A DNA stretch of 27,446 bases from Boothiomyces macroporosus. Its lineage: Eukaryota; Chytridiomycota; Chytridiomycetes; Rhizophydiales; Terramycetaceae. The notes below the pieces were generated by a model, which saw only the letters and a list, made by a program, of their open reading frames with translations, had not been told where the DNA came from and searched no databases. Shown here piece by piece: positions 1 to 8,444 of this stretch (positions are counted from its first letter, which is position 1; each line of letters starts with the position of its first letter). The translations under genes were made by a program, and so were the position numbers. The stretch spans positions 1-27,446 of the forward strand of contig JADGKB010000150.1 in NCBI GenBank assembly GCA_027604185.1, read 5' to 3'.

Positions 1-266
1 ATGACAGTGATGTGAGCTTCACCTCTGGTTTTCAATCCACCAACAGTTGCATTGACAAAGTCGAAAACCGGTTTGACAAGTGTAAAGTCCAAATTTTGGA
101 TTACATAGGAGCCAAATGGAACTGGGACGGAATGGTTGGAGAATGGAACATTGGAACTGTCCAACAGGGCTGCGTCAACCTTAGGCTTTGCAGTAAACTT
201 TGGGTTGGTTTGGGTTAATTGTGCAGATGCTACGGCAGCCAAGGCAGTTGCGATTGTAAACTTCAT
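1..266 (-). CDS. Secreted 2H-phosphoesterase-like protein, copy A (partial, runs off left edge)
   Basis: On the minus strand an ATG at 264-266 opens a frame of 88 codons that is still open at base 1. It begins with a hydrophobic signal peptide (MKFTIATALAAVASA) and reaches the first catalytic motif HIT of a 2H-phosphoesterase fold just before the edge. It aligns with the N-terminus of the downstream neighbour (632-2101) with no net insertion or deletion: base 1 matches 1836 and base 266 matches 2101. The two are therefore tandem paralogues in the same orientation. Most differences lie between the signal peptide and the DSSNVPFSNHS segment. No intron is seen. The rest of the protein lies outside the window, so whether it carries one or two 2H domains is unknown. 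Confidence 0.85.
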   Translation of the reverse strand, partial: MKFTIATALAAVASAQLTQTNPKFTAKPKVDAALLDSSNVPFSNHSVPVPFGSYVIQNLDFTLVKPVFDFVNATVGGLKTRGEAHITV

Positions 267-631
267 CTATGTCTTTTGGAATCTGGTGCTTTGTGGAAAC
301 TTTTATAGCCCGTCAGTACCCTGAATTCCTTCATATGGAAACCACGCTGTGATTGGTACAAACAAGATAAATTGCAAAAATCTAACGTCTATAACTGTTG
401 TTCCGAGCACTATTCGGATAACAAGGCGAATGATAATTCAAGTTTATTAGATTTTCTTTTCGTATTTCAGTAGCACAAATGGTTGCGTTTTGGTTTGTAC
501 AGTGCCGGTGGTCACAGCTGCACATCGATTGAGCCTCGACCCCAAAATAGAAAGCACAGTTCTCTCAATCATGTTTGTAATTAAAGCTCAAGTTTGAACA
601 AAGATAATTCAATAAACCAATGTTAATTTAT
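267..631. other. Intergenic spacer between tandem 2H genes
   Basis: This 365-bp spacer holds the upstream region of copy A and the 3' end of copy B. No ORF, RNA gene or repeat could be supported. It should contain the promoter of copy A. Upstream of the start codon it has no obvious similarity to the region upstream of copy B, so only the coding part is visibly duplicated. Confidence 0.5.
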
Positions 632-632
632 T
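627..632 (-). terminator. Poly(A) signal AATAAA overlapping the stop of 2H copy B
   Basis: The last base of the TAA stop is the first base of AATAAA on the minus strand. Confidence 0.7.
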
Positions 633-2101
633 TAAAGAGCAAATACCATTGCCATTGCTGCAAGGACAGAAACAGAAGAGGAAACTGCTGAAGCGTAGAC
701 TGGTTTTGATCCATATGGAGTAGTAGTTGGAGCAGGATACCCATTTGCGTAACCAGTGGCTTTTGGTTGTGGAACTAAAGTGGTGGTACATGGAACTGTA
801 GATACAGCGCCAGATGGTTGAGGAACAGAATCATCGACTAACTCTACTGGAGCAATGCAAGTCTTGTAGTGCTTGAACACTAAATCTCTTTCCAACAAAT
901 CTCCAAGGTCAGAGTCGAAAGCAACGTTAATGAATGGCAAAAAGTCATCTGGGTTAAAGTTGGAAGGTGGACCACCAGCAGCCAAGTAAGCATCATAAAC
1001 AGCCTTTCTAATGTTGTGCAAATCATCGGATTTAACCAAAATATCATAAACAGAGTGTCTTGGAGTGCCGAATGGAGCTTTTCCAGTATTGGTGGATCCG
1101 GATTGTTTAGCAACACAGGCAATTTCAAATTTGGCAGATTGAATGTTCATTTTCTTTGCGATTTCATTGATTTTATCAATGGACAAGACATAGTTTAACC
1201 CATGGATGAATTCGAAAGATGAGAAGATTGGAATGACGGCACTAGATACTGGTTTCAAGCCACTAACAGATGCGCTTAACTGAGCAAATACTGGAGCAAG
1301 AAGAGATTTGTCAAGTGTTTGAACCAAGGTGTCATTGTAAGCAGTGAATGGGACGTTGGAAGCATCCAGTACCTTTTTGCTGATTTTGAATGGAGTACCA
1401 GCGACTTTGGTAGGGAAAGCTTCAACATATTCATCCAAAGGAGTCAATGAAGGGTTCTTTCCTCCAATAATATCAATGTCTTTGATACAAGTGTGTTTGG
1501 TCTTGTAGACATTGTCAGCCTCGAACCAGTCCCTTTCGTCATACCCGACAGTGATGTGAGGAAGGAAATCATCAGGGTTAAAGTTGGATGGATCACCACC
1601 AGCAGCAACAAAGGCATCGTAAACCTTTCTACGGATTTGTACTAATCCTGTGGATTCTACAATCAAGTTGTAGACGTTGTGGCGGACACCAACAGCCAAA
1701 TCGTCAATTTGGGATGAATGACCAAGGCAAACGATTTTGAATGGAGTTGATTGCAAGTTGTTATCCAAAACAATCTTGTTGACCTGGTCCATGGTCAAAA
1801 ACCCTTTAAGAGTATCGTCAAATTCAGGTGGTTGGATGACAGTGATGTGAGCTTCACCTCTGGTTTTCAATCCACCAATAGTTGCATTGAGATAGTCGAA
1901 AACTGGCTTGACAAGAGTAAAGTTCAAGTTTTGGATTACATAGGAGCCAAATGGAAATGAAGCGGAATGGTTGGAGAATGGAACATTGGAACTGTCCAAA
2001 ATTGCAGCATCGATTTGCGGATTGGTCTTGAAATTGTAATCGGTTTGAGTCAATTGTGCTGATACTACAGCTGCTAATGCGGTTGCAAGAGTGTACTTCA
2101 T
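632..2101 (-). CDS. Secreted, probably GPI-anchored tandem 2H-phosphoesterase-like protein, copy B
   Basis: An intronless gene of 489 aa. The start at 2101 is preferred over an in-frame ATG five codons upstream because it matches the paralogue's start and puts the signal peptide (residues 1-15, MKYTLATALAAVVSA) first. Two homologous domains follow. Domain 1 (about 35-215) has both 2H signatures, H85-I-T87 and H182-I-T184, expected to act on cyclic or 2'-5' phosphodiester bonds. Domain 2 (about 245-425) repeats the fold, with DASNVPF echoing DSSNVPF and SNFNPDDFLP occurring in both, but its signatures read V-I-P and F-I-N, so both catalytic histidines are lost. A Ser/Thr/Pro-rich stalk and a terminal hydrophobic tail (SVLAAMAMVFAL) suggest a GPI anchor. 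The family call rests on motifs; the substrate is unknown. Confidence 0.85.
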   Translation of the reverse strand: MKYTLATALAAVVSAQLTQTDYNFKTNPQIDAAILDSSNVPFSNHSASFPFGSYVIQNLNFTLVKPVFDYLNATIGGLKTRGEAHITVIQPPEFDDTLKGFLTMDQVNKIVLDNNLQSTPFKIVCLGHSSQIDDLAVGVRHNVYNLIVESTGLVQIRRKVYDAFVAAGGDPSNFNPDDFLPHITVGYDERDWFEADNVYKTKHTCIKDIDIIGGKNPSLTPLDEYVEAFPTKVAGTPFKISKKVLDASNVPFTAYNDTLVQTLDKSLLAPVFAQLSASVSGLKPVSSAVIPIFSSFEFIHGLNYVLSIDKINEIAKKMNIQSAKFEIACVAKQSGSTNTGKAPFGTPRHSVYDILVKSDDLHNIRKAVYDAYLAAGGPPSNFNPDDFLPFINVAFDSDLGDLLERDLVFKHYKTCIAPVELVDDSVPQPSGAVSTVPCTTTLVPQPKATGYANGYPAPTTTPYGSKPVYASAVSSSVSVLAAMAMVFAL

Positions 2102-2696
2102 TCTATTGTAACGCAAGATTTTTGTCGCTTTCCTTCTTTATATGTCAACGTGGTCACACCGTATTCTGGGACCTTCCAATTTGGAACCAACGTTTTAATA
2201 AGATATGTAGCAGAATTTAAAGACAAGTGAATCAGTAGCCAATTTTAATTAGACCATAAATCTTTTCTTAAAAATGTCCATTGTCGAGTGTGGGATTAAA
2301 GCACTGGCATTCTCTTGGTACGTTTTTAAGGACTCTTGAGTTGCCAAAAACGTTGGTCCTCGGTCTCCGCTACTTCGCCATCAGAATGTACCTCCTAATC
2401 TTTGACAGTACATTGCAGCATGGAAAGAAAGGTAGCTGTCGAATGGAAATGACAGGCTGGCCATGAGCAGATATCGAAAGAAATAAAAGGAGTCTAACAC
2501 TCAAATGAAATGAGTCTAACACCCAAATGAGTTCATTTATCCATTCTATTACATAGTAGTATGGATTATAGTGAGTCAAATTCCTGGAGAGAATGGAGGA
2601 ACAAAGATGTGGGAAATCAACCCTCCAATCCACGTTAAAAATTGATCCACCCCGGGATTTGGTACTTTAAAAGAACAGTAAACAAATCATACTACA
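2102..2696. other. Divergent intergenic region between 2H copy B and the 7TM gene
   Basis: About 595 bp between two divergent start codons, the longest gene-free stretch here. It should contain both promoters. The only structure seen is a short direct repeat near 2490-2535, gagtctaacac followed by (t/c)caaatga, present twice. Small ORFs in it have no recognisable content. Confidence 0.5.
2490..2535. repeat. Two-copy short direct repeat
   Basis: The string gagtctaacac-(t/c)-caaatga occurs twice with a few bases between, about 165-205 bp upstream of the 7TM gene. It could be a promoter element or a slippage product; nothing decides between these. Confidence 0.5.
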
Positions 2697-4265
2697 ATGG
2701 CTAGACAAACGCTTTTATATCTGGTTATTAATCAAGTCGCGGCAATTAACCTTATCACTGCTGAATACCGTACAGGTAACTGTGGTGGACAACCAGAAGC
2801 CATTTATGGGCAGACAATCCCGGACAGCTACAACTACACTCAGATAGGTTCCGTTACCTTGTCTACTTTTACTCAATATTTGTATGCTACTTATACCATG
2901 GCTGATTGTGGTAATGCAGGTAACCAAGCCACTGGTAATTGCTGCACAACTGTATTAACAAAAGATGCTTCACCATACTACAGTGGCTTTGCATATCCTT
3001 ATCAAGGCAACTTTCAAGACAACATCCCTGCAAGTGCCAATAATCTCAACTTTTGTCAACTGTATGCAGCCGATAATTCCTCTCTCTTGGGGTACAATTC
3101 CGCATACCTTGCACCAAATGGTAACTGCATAGATGGTATATTTACCTGCTCTAGTGCCGGATTGTCAGTCTATAGTTCCCTAAATTGCCAGGGCACGCCT
3201 GAAGTCATTTCTCTGACACCAACCACTTCAAATTATACCAGTGTAGCATTAGGCAACATTTATGGTCAATTTGGACCTCTCAATGGAAACATGAGCTTTA
3301 TCTGGCAAACTTATGTCCCTCCAGTGGCAATCGTTCCTTATTTCAACCGCCCATCTGATTTCGTTGCCTTGATTTGTTTCATTTTATCTATCGGTTTGGC
3401 AGTATACCTCCCTGTCAATTACATTATTGAATTGAAGGGAAAGAATATCAGCATTTGGGCCATCTTGACCTTTGCTGGGCAGCTTTGCTGGTTGGTTTGG
3501 ATTGTCCTTGAAGTATGCTATTGGTGTATTATTTTTAATGATAACCAGCAGCTTGCTATTTTCGACGAATTCACGGCAATTTCTCTTGGTTTGGCCACGC
3601 TAATGTCAACCATTGTTTCATCTGCTGTGCTTTTCATCGTATTCCCGGAAAAATGGCTCAAGATTGTGGTTCCAGCTGTTTTAATCTCTTTGCATCTTGC
3701 TTTATTTGGAGGCAAATACTCTTCTTCGTATCTGTTTTCTGGTGGCTCATCTCCTATTGTTCTCAATGCCAATTCCTACGTTGCGCTTCAGAACTGGAAC
3801 TCATTGAACGTTTATTGGATACTAGTGGTCTTGATTTGGAATTGCACAATCCCAATATTTGTTGCTTTCAAAATCTTGGCTATGCACTCAAAGTCTTCCA
3901 CTTATTGGAAAACTCTTGTCAAGATGCACAAGGTGGATCCACGTTTGATTTGGTTCATTGTGATCCAGTTCATTATTTTCGCTTCCTACTACACAATTTC
4001 TTACCTTAGATACAACACCAACGTGGTCTATAGTGACTTGGACTACAATAATACATCTGCCTATTTGTGGTTGTGCCTCATTACTCACGCAGTGTTGTGC
4101 GACAGAGTATCAAACGTGCTTAAAACTGTATCACAAAACAAGTACAGTTCTCAGAATAGCATGATGTCTGGAAATGGTTCAAGTACACTAAATGATGCAT
4201 CAGAAGTAGGATCAGCAAACCACTTGGCTCCAAAAGGAGACAAAAATTCAATGTTATACTTTTAA
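2697..4265 (+). CDS. Orphan seven-transmembrane protein with cysteine-rich ectodomain
   Basis: An intronless gene of 522 aa. Residues 1-17 form a signal-like hydrophobic start. Residues 20-210 are a lumenal or extracellular domain rich in Cys (including C29, C71, C82, C83, C120, C144, C151, C164) with several N-x-S/T sites. Seven hydrophobic segments follow at about 220-244, 252-280, 290-316, 320-338, 370-395, 416-438 and 454-475. A polar Ser/Asn-rich tail of about 45 residues ends in SMLYF. The layout (signal, folded ectodomain, 7TM, short cytosolic tail) resembles a receptor, but I recognise no G-protein-coupled receptor family motif. Unlike most neighbours, no AATAAA lies close to its stop. 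Sensing a ligand at the surface is inference only. Confidence 0.85.
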   Translation: MARQTLLYLVINQVAAINLITAEYRTGNCGGQPEAIYGQTIPDSYNYTQIGSVTLSTFTQYLYATYTMADCGNAGNQATGNCCTTVLTKDASPYYSGFAYPYQGNFQDNIPASANNLNFCQLYAADNSSLLGYNSAYLAPNGNCIDGIFTCSSAGLSVYSSLNCQGTPEVISLTPTTSNYTSVALGNIYGQFGPLNGNMSFIWQTYVPPVAIVPYFNRPSDFVALICFILSIGLAVYLPVNYIIELKGKNISIWAILTFAGQLCWLVWIVLEVCYWCIIFNDNQQLAIFDEFTAISLGLATLMSTIVSSAVLFIVFPEKWLKIVVPAVLISLHLALFGGKYSSSYLFSGGSSPIVLNANSYVALQNWNSLNVYWILVVLIWNCTIPIFVAFKILAMHSKSSTYWKTLVKMHKVDPRLIWFIVIQFIIFASYYTISYLRYNTNVVYSDLDYNNTSAYLWLCLITHAVLCDRVSNVLKTVSQNKYSSQNSMMSGNGSSTLNDASEVGSANHLAPKGDKNSMLYF

Positions 4266-4642
4266 TATAGGATTTGGTAATTCATTCTGCTTTGTAATAA
4301 TGAGAGTTGAATCATAGGAGATGAAACTAGTGAAAGGAAATCGTAATCCATCCCTTGTAGTCGTCATGCTCAAGCTGACCCTCAATGAGTTTACAGGTAC
4401 TTTTGCCGCCCACCCCACTGTACAGACTGTTAGGAAAACACCAACACTCATACTAAACACAGGAACCTAGATGAAAATGGCTTTAATAAATGCAACAAAA
4501 TTACTCTGCCAATACTTTCCTTTCAATTCCTCCTTTGATTGTACATTCAATTCGGAGTTTTCTTGTTGGGCTGATACATGGCGCCATTGGCTCAACATTC
4601 AAATAAAACTAAAACACCAACAAATTTCTCCCTGTAAATCCA
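4266..4642. other. Intergenic spacer upstream of the surface protein gene
   Basis: These 377 bp between two plus-strand genes contain only short uninformative ORFs. No RNA gene or repeat was seen. The region should hold the terminator of the 7TM gene and the promoter of the next gene. Confidence 0.5.
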
Positions 4643-5605
4643 ATGCGATTGTCTGTATTATTATTTGTACAATTAGCATTTGCTGCTGCCTTACATAAAC
4701 GTCAGCTTGACCCACTTGGAATTCTTGGCAATACCAATTCTCAGACTTCCAATTCTCAAACTTCCAATTCTCAGACTTCCAATTCTCAAACTTCAAATGG
4801 TGGTTCAAACTCTAACGGCGGTGCTGGAACTGATTCCACTTCTAATGGAATCGATAACACTATTTCCAACACGATTGGAACCATAGGAAACACAGTAACT
4901 GGAAAAGGAACCTCAAACGGTTCAGGCAATGCCGGTGGAAACGCTGGTTCCAACACTATTGATTCAGGAAACTCTACCGTTGACCAGCCTCCAGCAACTC
5001 AAGCCCAACCAACCAAAGCGCCAACTAAGCAGACATCCGTGCCTATTGCTGTTCAAAGTTCAGTTGACCAGAAACCAGCTACATCGCAGGCTATCCAAAG
5101 CCCTACCGCACCTACTCAATCCCCCACTCCAGATGCAGCAAAAGTTCAAACTTCTTCATCTTCAACTTCCTCTGCTGCGAAAACCGCCACGATAAGCACC
5201 TTGGCAGTTGTTGGTGGTGCAATCATTGTATCTGTTATTGGAATTTATATCTTTAGGAAAACTTCATTAAAAAAGTCGGATAATTTCAGAGATCGTATGA
5301 ATCCAAACAAGGGAAAGCCAGAGGCAGCTGTCGCCCCAAACACAAATGTTCCTAAATTAGAGGATTACATGAACGAACAGCAGCCGCAGTATTATGAAGC
5401 TCCAAATTATCCTCAGCAACAGTACTATACACAAGGTTATGCCCCATCTGCTGGCTATGCACCATCTGCTGGATATGCCCCATCTGGATATGCACCAAGT
5501 GCTATTGGCACAATAAAAACTGAGCGGTCAGCTAGAACAGACTATTCCAGACAAAATTCTGACTATTCCAGACAAAGACCTGCATATAACTATCAAGGCT
5601 ACTAA
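4643..5605 (+). CDS. Ser/Thr/Asn-rich single-pass surface protein (wall-sensor-like layout)
   Basis: An intronless gene of 320 aa. The signal peptide (1-17) is followed by HKR, a likely Kex2-type processing site, at 18-20. Residues 32-52 are four NSQTS repeats, then a low-complexity stalk rich in S, T, N, G and later P/Q runs to about 180. One transmembrane helix (about 184-204) ends in a basic stop-transfer segment (FRKTSLKK). The cytosolic tail is Tyr/Pro/Gln-rich, with YAPSAG repeats (266-286) and a doubled DYSRQ. This order matches fungal wall-stress sensors of the Wsc/Mid2 type in architecture, but no WSC cysteine domain is present and no homology is claimed. Repeat number probably varies between strains. 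Confidence 0.85.
   Translation: MRLSVLLFVQLAFAAALHKRQLDPLGILGNTNSQTSNSQTSNSQTSNSQTSNGGSNSNGGAGTDSTSNGIDNTISNTIGTIGNTVTGKGTSNGSGNAGGNAGSNTIDSGNSTVDQPPATQAQPTKAPTKQTSVPIAVQSSVDQKPATSQAIQSPTAPTQSPTPDAAKVQTSSSSTSSAAKTATISTLAVVGGAIIVSVIGIYIFRKTSLKKSDNFRDRMNPNKGKPEAAVAPNTNVPKLEDYMNEQQPQYYEAPNYPQQQYYTQGYAPSAGYAPSAGYAPSGYAPSAIGTIKTERSARTDYSRQNSDYSRQRPAYNYQGY
4736..4795 (+). repeat. 15-bp minisatellite, four units, in coding sequence
   Basis: Four perfect-length copies of aattctca(g/a)acttcc encode NSQTS. Units 1 and 3 carry g and units 2 and 4 carry a, so the array looks like a doubled 30-bp dimer. The length is a multiple of three, so copy changes keep the reading frame. Confidence 0.95.
5437..5505 (+). 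repeat. YAPSAG-encoding tandem repeat
   Basis: About four degenerate 15-18 bp units of the type ggntatgcnccatct(gct) encode GYAPSA or GYAPS in the cytosolic tail of the surface protein. Third-position differences show the units are not freshly copied. Confidence 0.85.
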
Positions 5606-5610
5606 ATAAA
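5605..5610 (+). terminator. Poly(A) signal AATAAA overlapping the stop of the surface protein gene
   Basis: The third base of the TAA stop is the first base of AATAAA. Only 14 bp separate this stop from the stop of the convergent gene. Confidence 0.7.
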
Positions 5611-5618
5611 TTGTATTT

Positions 5619-5624
5619 TTTATT
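5619..5624 (-). terminator. Poly(A) signal AATAAA containing the stop of the BTB gene
   Basis: On the minus strand the last codon and stop, CAA TAA, followed by A give AATAAA, so the whole stop codon lies inside the hexamer. Confidence 0.7.
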
Positions 5625-7044
5625 GACTTGCTTGTATTTCAATCAACTCTTTTGTCCATTCGGCCATCTTGAAGTTATCTAATTAACGCAAACTTACCGT
5701 CGTCGCGTAGTTGATACGCTTTCTTGTTTACATCTATTTTGACTGGTGAGACACTCCTAGTAGACCCAACTCCCCACATTTTAAAATAGTCTTGATCAGC
5801 AATGCTATCCGTATTCTCAATATGAGTGCATTGATAAGGTGTTTTCATGGGTGCAACTATAAAATTCTTGTACTTTTCAAACAGCTGCAGAATATCTTGA
5901 TGAAACGTAAAGGACGGATTATGTGCTTCATGTATACAGCCCTTTTTAGCAAATACTTACAAAAGCTAATTCAAAAGGAGAAAACGGAGCAATCAGCCTC
6001 TCGCATTGTCTACATATTCCATTATCAGATGCTGTAGTTGGAAGTGGATGCTTGCAGCAGTTGTAGTAGTCGCTACACGCAAATTGCTGCTTGCACTCGA
6101 TACATTCCAGGTAATGCAAGTGTCCCCACACCCTCCAAAAGCAAGTTTCCCAGTCGCTACAAGATTGGAATGTGGCGACAATCCACTCGTTGATGTCAAA
6201 CGTTTCGTCTACAGTATGATGTCTAGATATATTACCAAATTTGTCTATAGTAGGTGTCTGACGTTCGCAAGCCATTTTCTTGTTGCTGAATACTTTATTA
6301 CACTTTTGGCAGCCGAATATCTTTGGTTTCTCACCATCCTGCACAATTTCTAAAAGTTTGTTAAAGTACAGCTGGCTCTTTATCTTGTCCTTTGGATCTA
6401 CTATTTCCGCGATATCATTTGGAGTAAAATAATGAACCAACTTTGCCAGTATTTGTGAATTTATACAACTAAAATCTATTGGGACTAGGTCAAGAAAATG
6501 TACCAGTAATGATGGAGTTGATATTCTCATAAGCATATCGTAAACACATCTCCTCCAGCTGTGCCATCTGCAAAAAGTTTGAACTGATGAGAATACTTAT
6601 CACTGTATGGTTTTCTAGTTTGATTTCCTGTTTCAAACAAAAATCCATCAACCATTCAAATACTTGAATATCTGAATGAACATCAATGTCATAAAACAAT
6701 GAATTTGAATCTTCATGCAGCACGGTATCAAAATACCTCATTTGGGATATCAGCATCTGCTTCTTGCAATAGAAATCACGTTTCACATTCCGTTGTTCGT
6801 CAAATACGTGTATCACTACGTCTTGCGGTGATATTGGAGTTGGATTAGGTCTGGGTTTGGAATCAACTCTCGCTGTTGCTGGTCGGATTGGTTTCCTTTC
6901 CTTTTTAGTTTGTTCTTCCTTTCTCCTTTCTTGCTCAACTACTTTTTCCAAGTACGAGAATCCCAGCACTGAAGCGAAAGGAAATGTGTCATTTGATGGC
7001 TGTTTATATGTAGGTTTTGATGTTTGAGGACGCGGTCTTTGCAT
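5620..7044 (-). CDS. SANBR (KIAA1841)-like BTB-domain protein with C-terminal Cys-rich domain
   Basis: Four exons (6504-7044, 5961-6484, 5698-5941, 5620-5678) separated by three 19-nt introns (6485-6503, 5942-5960, 5679-5697) give 455 aa. Residues 1-70 are polar and basic. A BTB-like domain follows at about 74-180, with DVVIHVFDEQRN, the pair MRYF, DIQVFEWLMDF and VISILISSNFLQM. These match the vertebrate protein SANBR as I remember it. After the first intron comes the family's Cys/His-rich part: CQKC at 239-242, CIEC at 308-311, CC-x-H at 323-326 and CRQC at 338-341, plausible zinc ligands. The SANT domain of the animal protein is absent. In animals SANBR restrains class-switch recombination, which cannot be its role here. 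It is probably a nuclear adaptor, by inference. Confidence 0.85.
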
Positions 7045-7183
7045 TTCAAGTTAGAAATTTTTCGAGACGCTCACGTCGACATTCCCAAATACAAACAAGC
7101 AAGATACTAATACTTACCTATACGATATGAATTTCAGTGGTGTAAATAACTACCTGTGGCTTTGAATTTTTTGCCTTGAAAAA

Positions 7184-8420
7184 ATGAAGTGGGAGGATTG
7201 CCTAGATAGAAAACTGAATTTAAATTTTGGATTGGACAACGTCTCGCAGTTAAAAGGGATTCCAAAATTACCGGAAACATCTCTACAAATCACAGAGGAA
7301 GAGGATTTTGGCTTGAACAATCTCTCGCTAAACCAAGATTTCAAAGCAAAGATTGTCGGAAAGAAAGAGTTGAATTCAAAGATTCTGGAAATTAAACTTG
7401 ATCTGACTGATTTGGAATGGAAACCGAAATCCGGAGATTCATTCGCAATCAAATGTCCAAATCCAAAAGTGTTGGTGGAAAGAATAATGCAAAGATTGGA
7501 CTACAATGACCGCAAAATTTCAACCAATTCAAAAGAAGGCCACTTGAATGGAACCAAGTTAGTTTCAGAGTTCCTACTGGGAGTGGACTTTTTTGATTTC
7601 CCAAAGAAAGCCTTCTTCAGAGTCTTGGCAGAGTACACCAACAACCAAACAGAAAAGAAGCAGCTGTATTATTTATCTAGTGCCATGGGTACCTTTAGCT
7701 AATTTAGGGTCTGCTCTTTATAAGGAATTCCGGACACTGTTCCCTAGCCTGTTGGATATTCTCAATCTAGTTCCTGAATGCAAGCCTCCGTTGAATGTAA
7801 TCTTGCAGCACTTGCCTGCATTGAAACCTCGCTTCTATTCCATTTCTGAATCGCCATTTAAGACTGGTAAAGGCGAAATCACGTTTGCGTTCAACTTGGT
7901 AGAAAATGAAGAAAAGAAATATTTGGGTATCTGCACTAGCTACCTGAATAGTAAAGAAATTGGAGACTATGTAGCAGTCTTTCCAAGGGCAGCACCAATT
8001 CCATTCAACCTAGTTCCGTTAAATGAAAAGAGACTCGTTTTAATTGCAAACGGAACTGGTATAGCACCATTTGTTGGGTTCCTGCAGGATTTAGAAAATT
8101 ATAATAATGTGGTAGTGGTTTATGGCCATAGAAATCACAAAGATGGAATATATGATCTGCCACAATTATGTGCAAACAAGACTCTGATTGAATGTTTTTC
8201 AAGAATAGAGAGTGAGTTCAAGTATGTCCAGGATGCTATGCCATCTCTAGACCTTTTGGATTCAATCATCTATGTGTGCGGCTCTGCACCAATGGGTAAG
8301 GGGGTCCATGATGCACTAGTAAAATACTACATGGACAAGAATTCATGTTCAATGATGGAAGCAATTGAATTTGTAAACAATTTGGTAAAGGAAGGAAAAT
8401 ATCACCGGGAACTGTGGTGA
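7184..8420 (+). CDS. Methionine synthase reductase-like FAD/NADPH oxidoreductase lacking the FMN domain
   Basis: Two exons (7184-7688, 7708-8420) around a 19-nt intron (7689-7707) encode 405 aa. It is the C-terminal reductase half of a diflavin enzyme. Visible motifs are the FAD site R210-F-Y-S213 and the pyrophosphate loop GICTSYL (242-248), the NADPH motif GTGIAPFVGFLQ (284-295), YGHRN (307-311), YVCGSAPMGKGVHDAL (357-372), and a terminal W405 of the kind that stacks on flavin. Sequence resembles MTRR (GDSF, NLVE, GTGIAPFxGF, the end KEGK...W) more than Tah18/NDOR1 or cytochrome P450 reductase. The protein starts where the FMN-FAD linker would be. Only 139 bp lie upstream before a divergent gene, so no flavodoxin exon is hidden there. 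It must take an FMN partner in trans or use another acceptor. Confidence 0.88.
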
Positions 8421-8425
8421 GGATC

Positions 8426-8431
8426 AATAAA
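8426..8431 (+). terminator. Poly(A) signal AATAAA, 5 nt after the reductase stop
   Basis: The TGA at 8418-8420 is followed by ggatc and then AATAAA. The convergent gene's stop is only 19 bp away. Confidence 0.65.
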
Positions 8432-8438
8432 AATGTAC

Positions 8439-8444
8439 TTTATT
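8439..8444 (-). terminator. Poly(A) signal AATAAA containing the stop of the RRM gene
   Basis: On the minus strand GAA TAA A gives AATAAA with the complete stop codon inside it. Confidence 0.7.

Noticed and set aside
525..560. Possible tRNA T-arm (gggtcgaggctc on the minus strand)
   Set aside because: No matching A box, anticodon arm or acceptor stem could be formed around it.
2102..2116. Upstream ATG (MRYNR extension) as the start of 2H copy B
   Set aside because: The extension adds charged residues before the signal peptide and is not matched in the tandem paralogue, whose ATG aligns with 2101.
4736..4795. CRISPR-like direct repeats
   Set aside because: Units are contiguous with no spacers, in frame within a coding sequence, and the genome is eukaryotic.
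4599..4808. Antisense ORF with FENWKSENW repeats
   Set aside because: It is the reverse-strand shadow of the NSQTS minisatellite in the surface protein gene.
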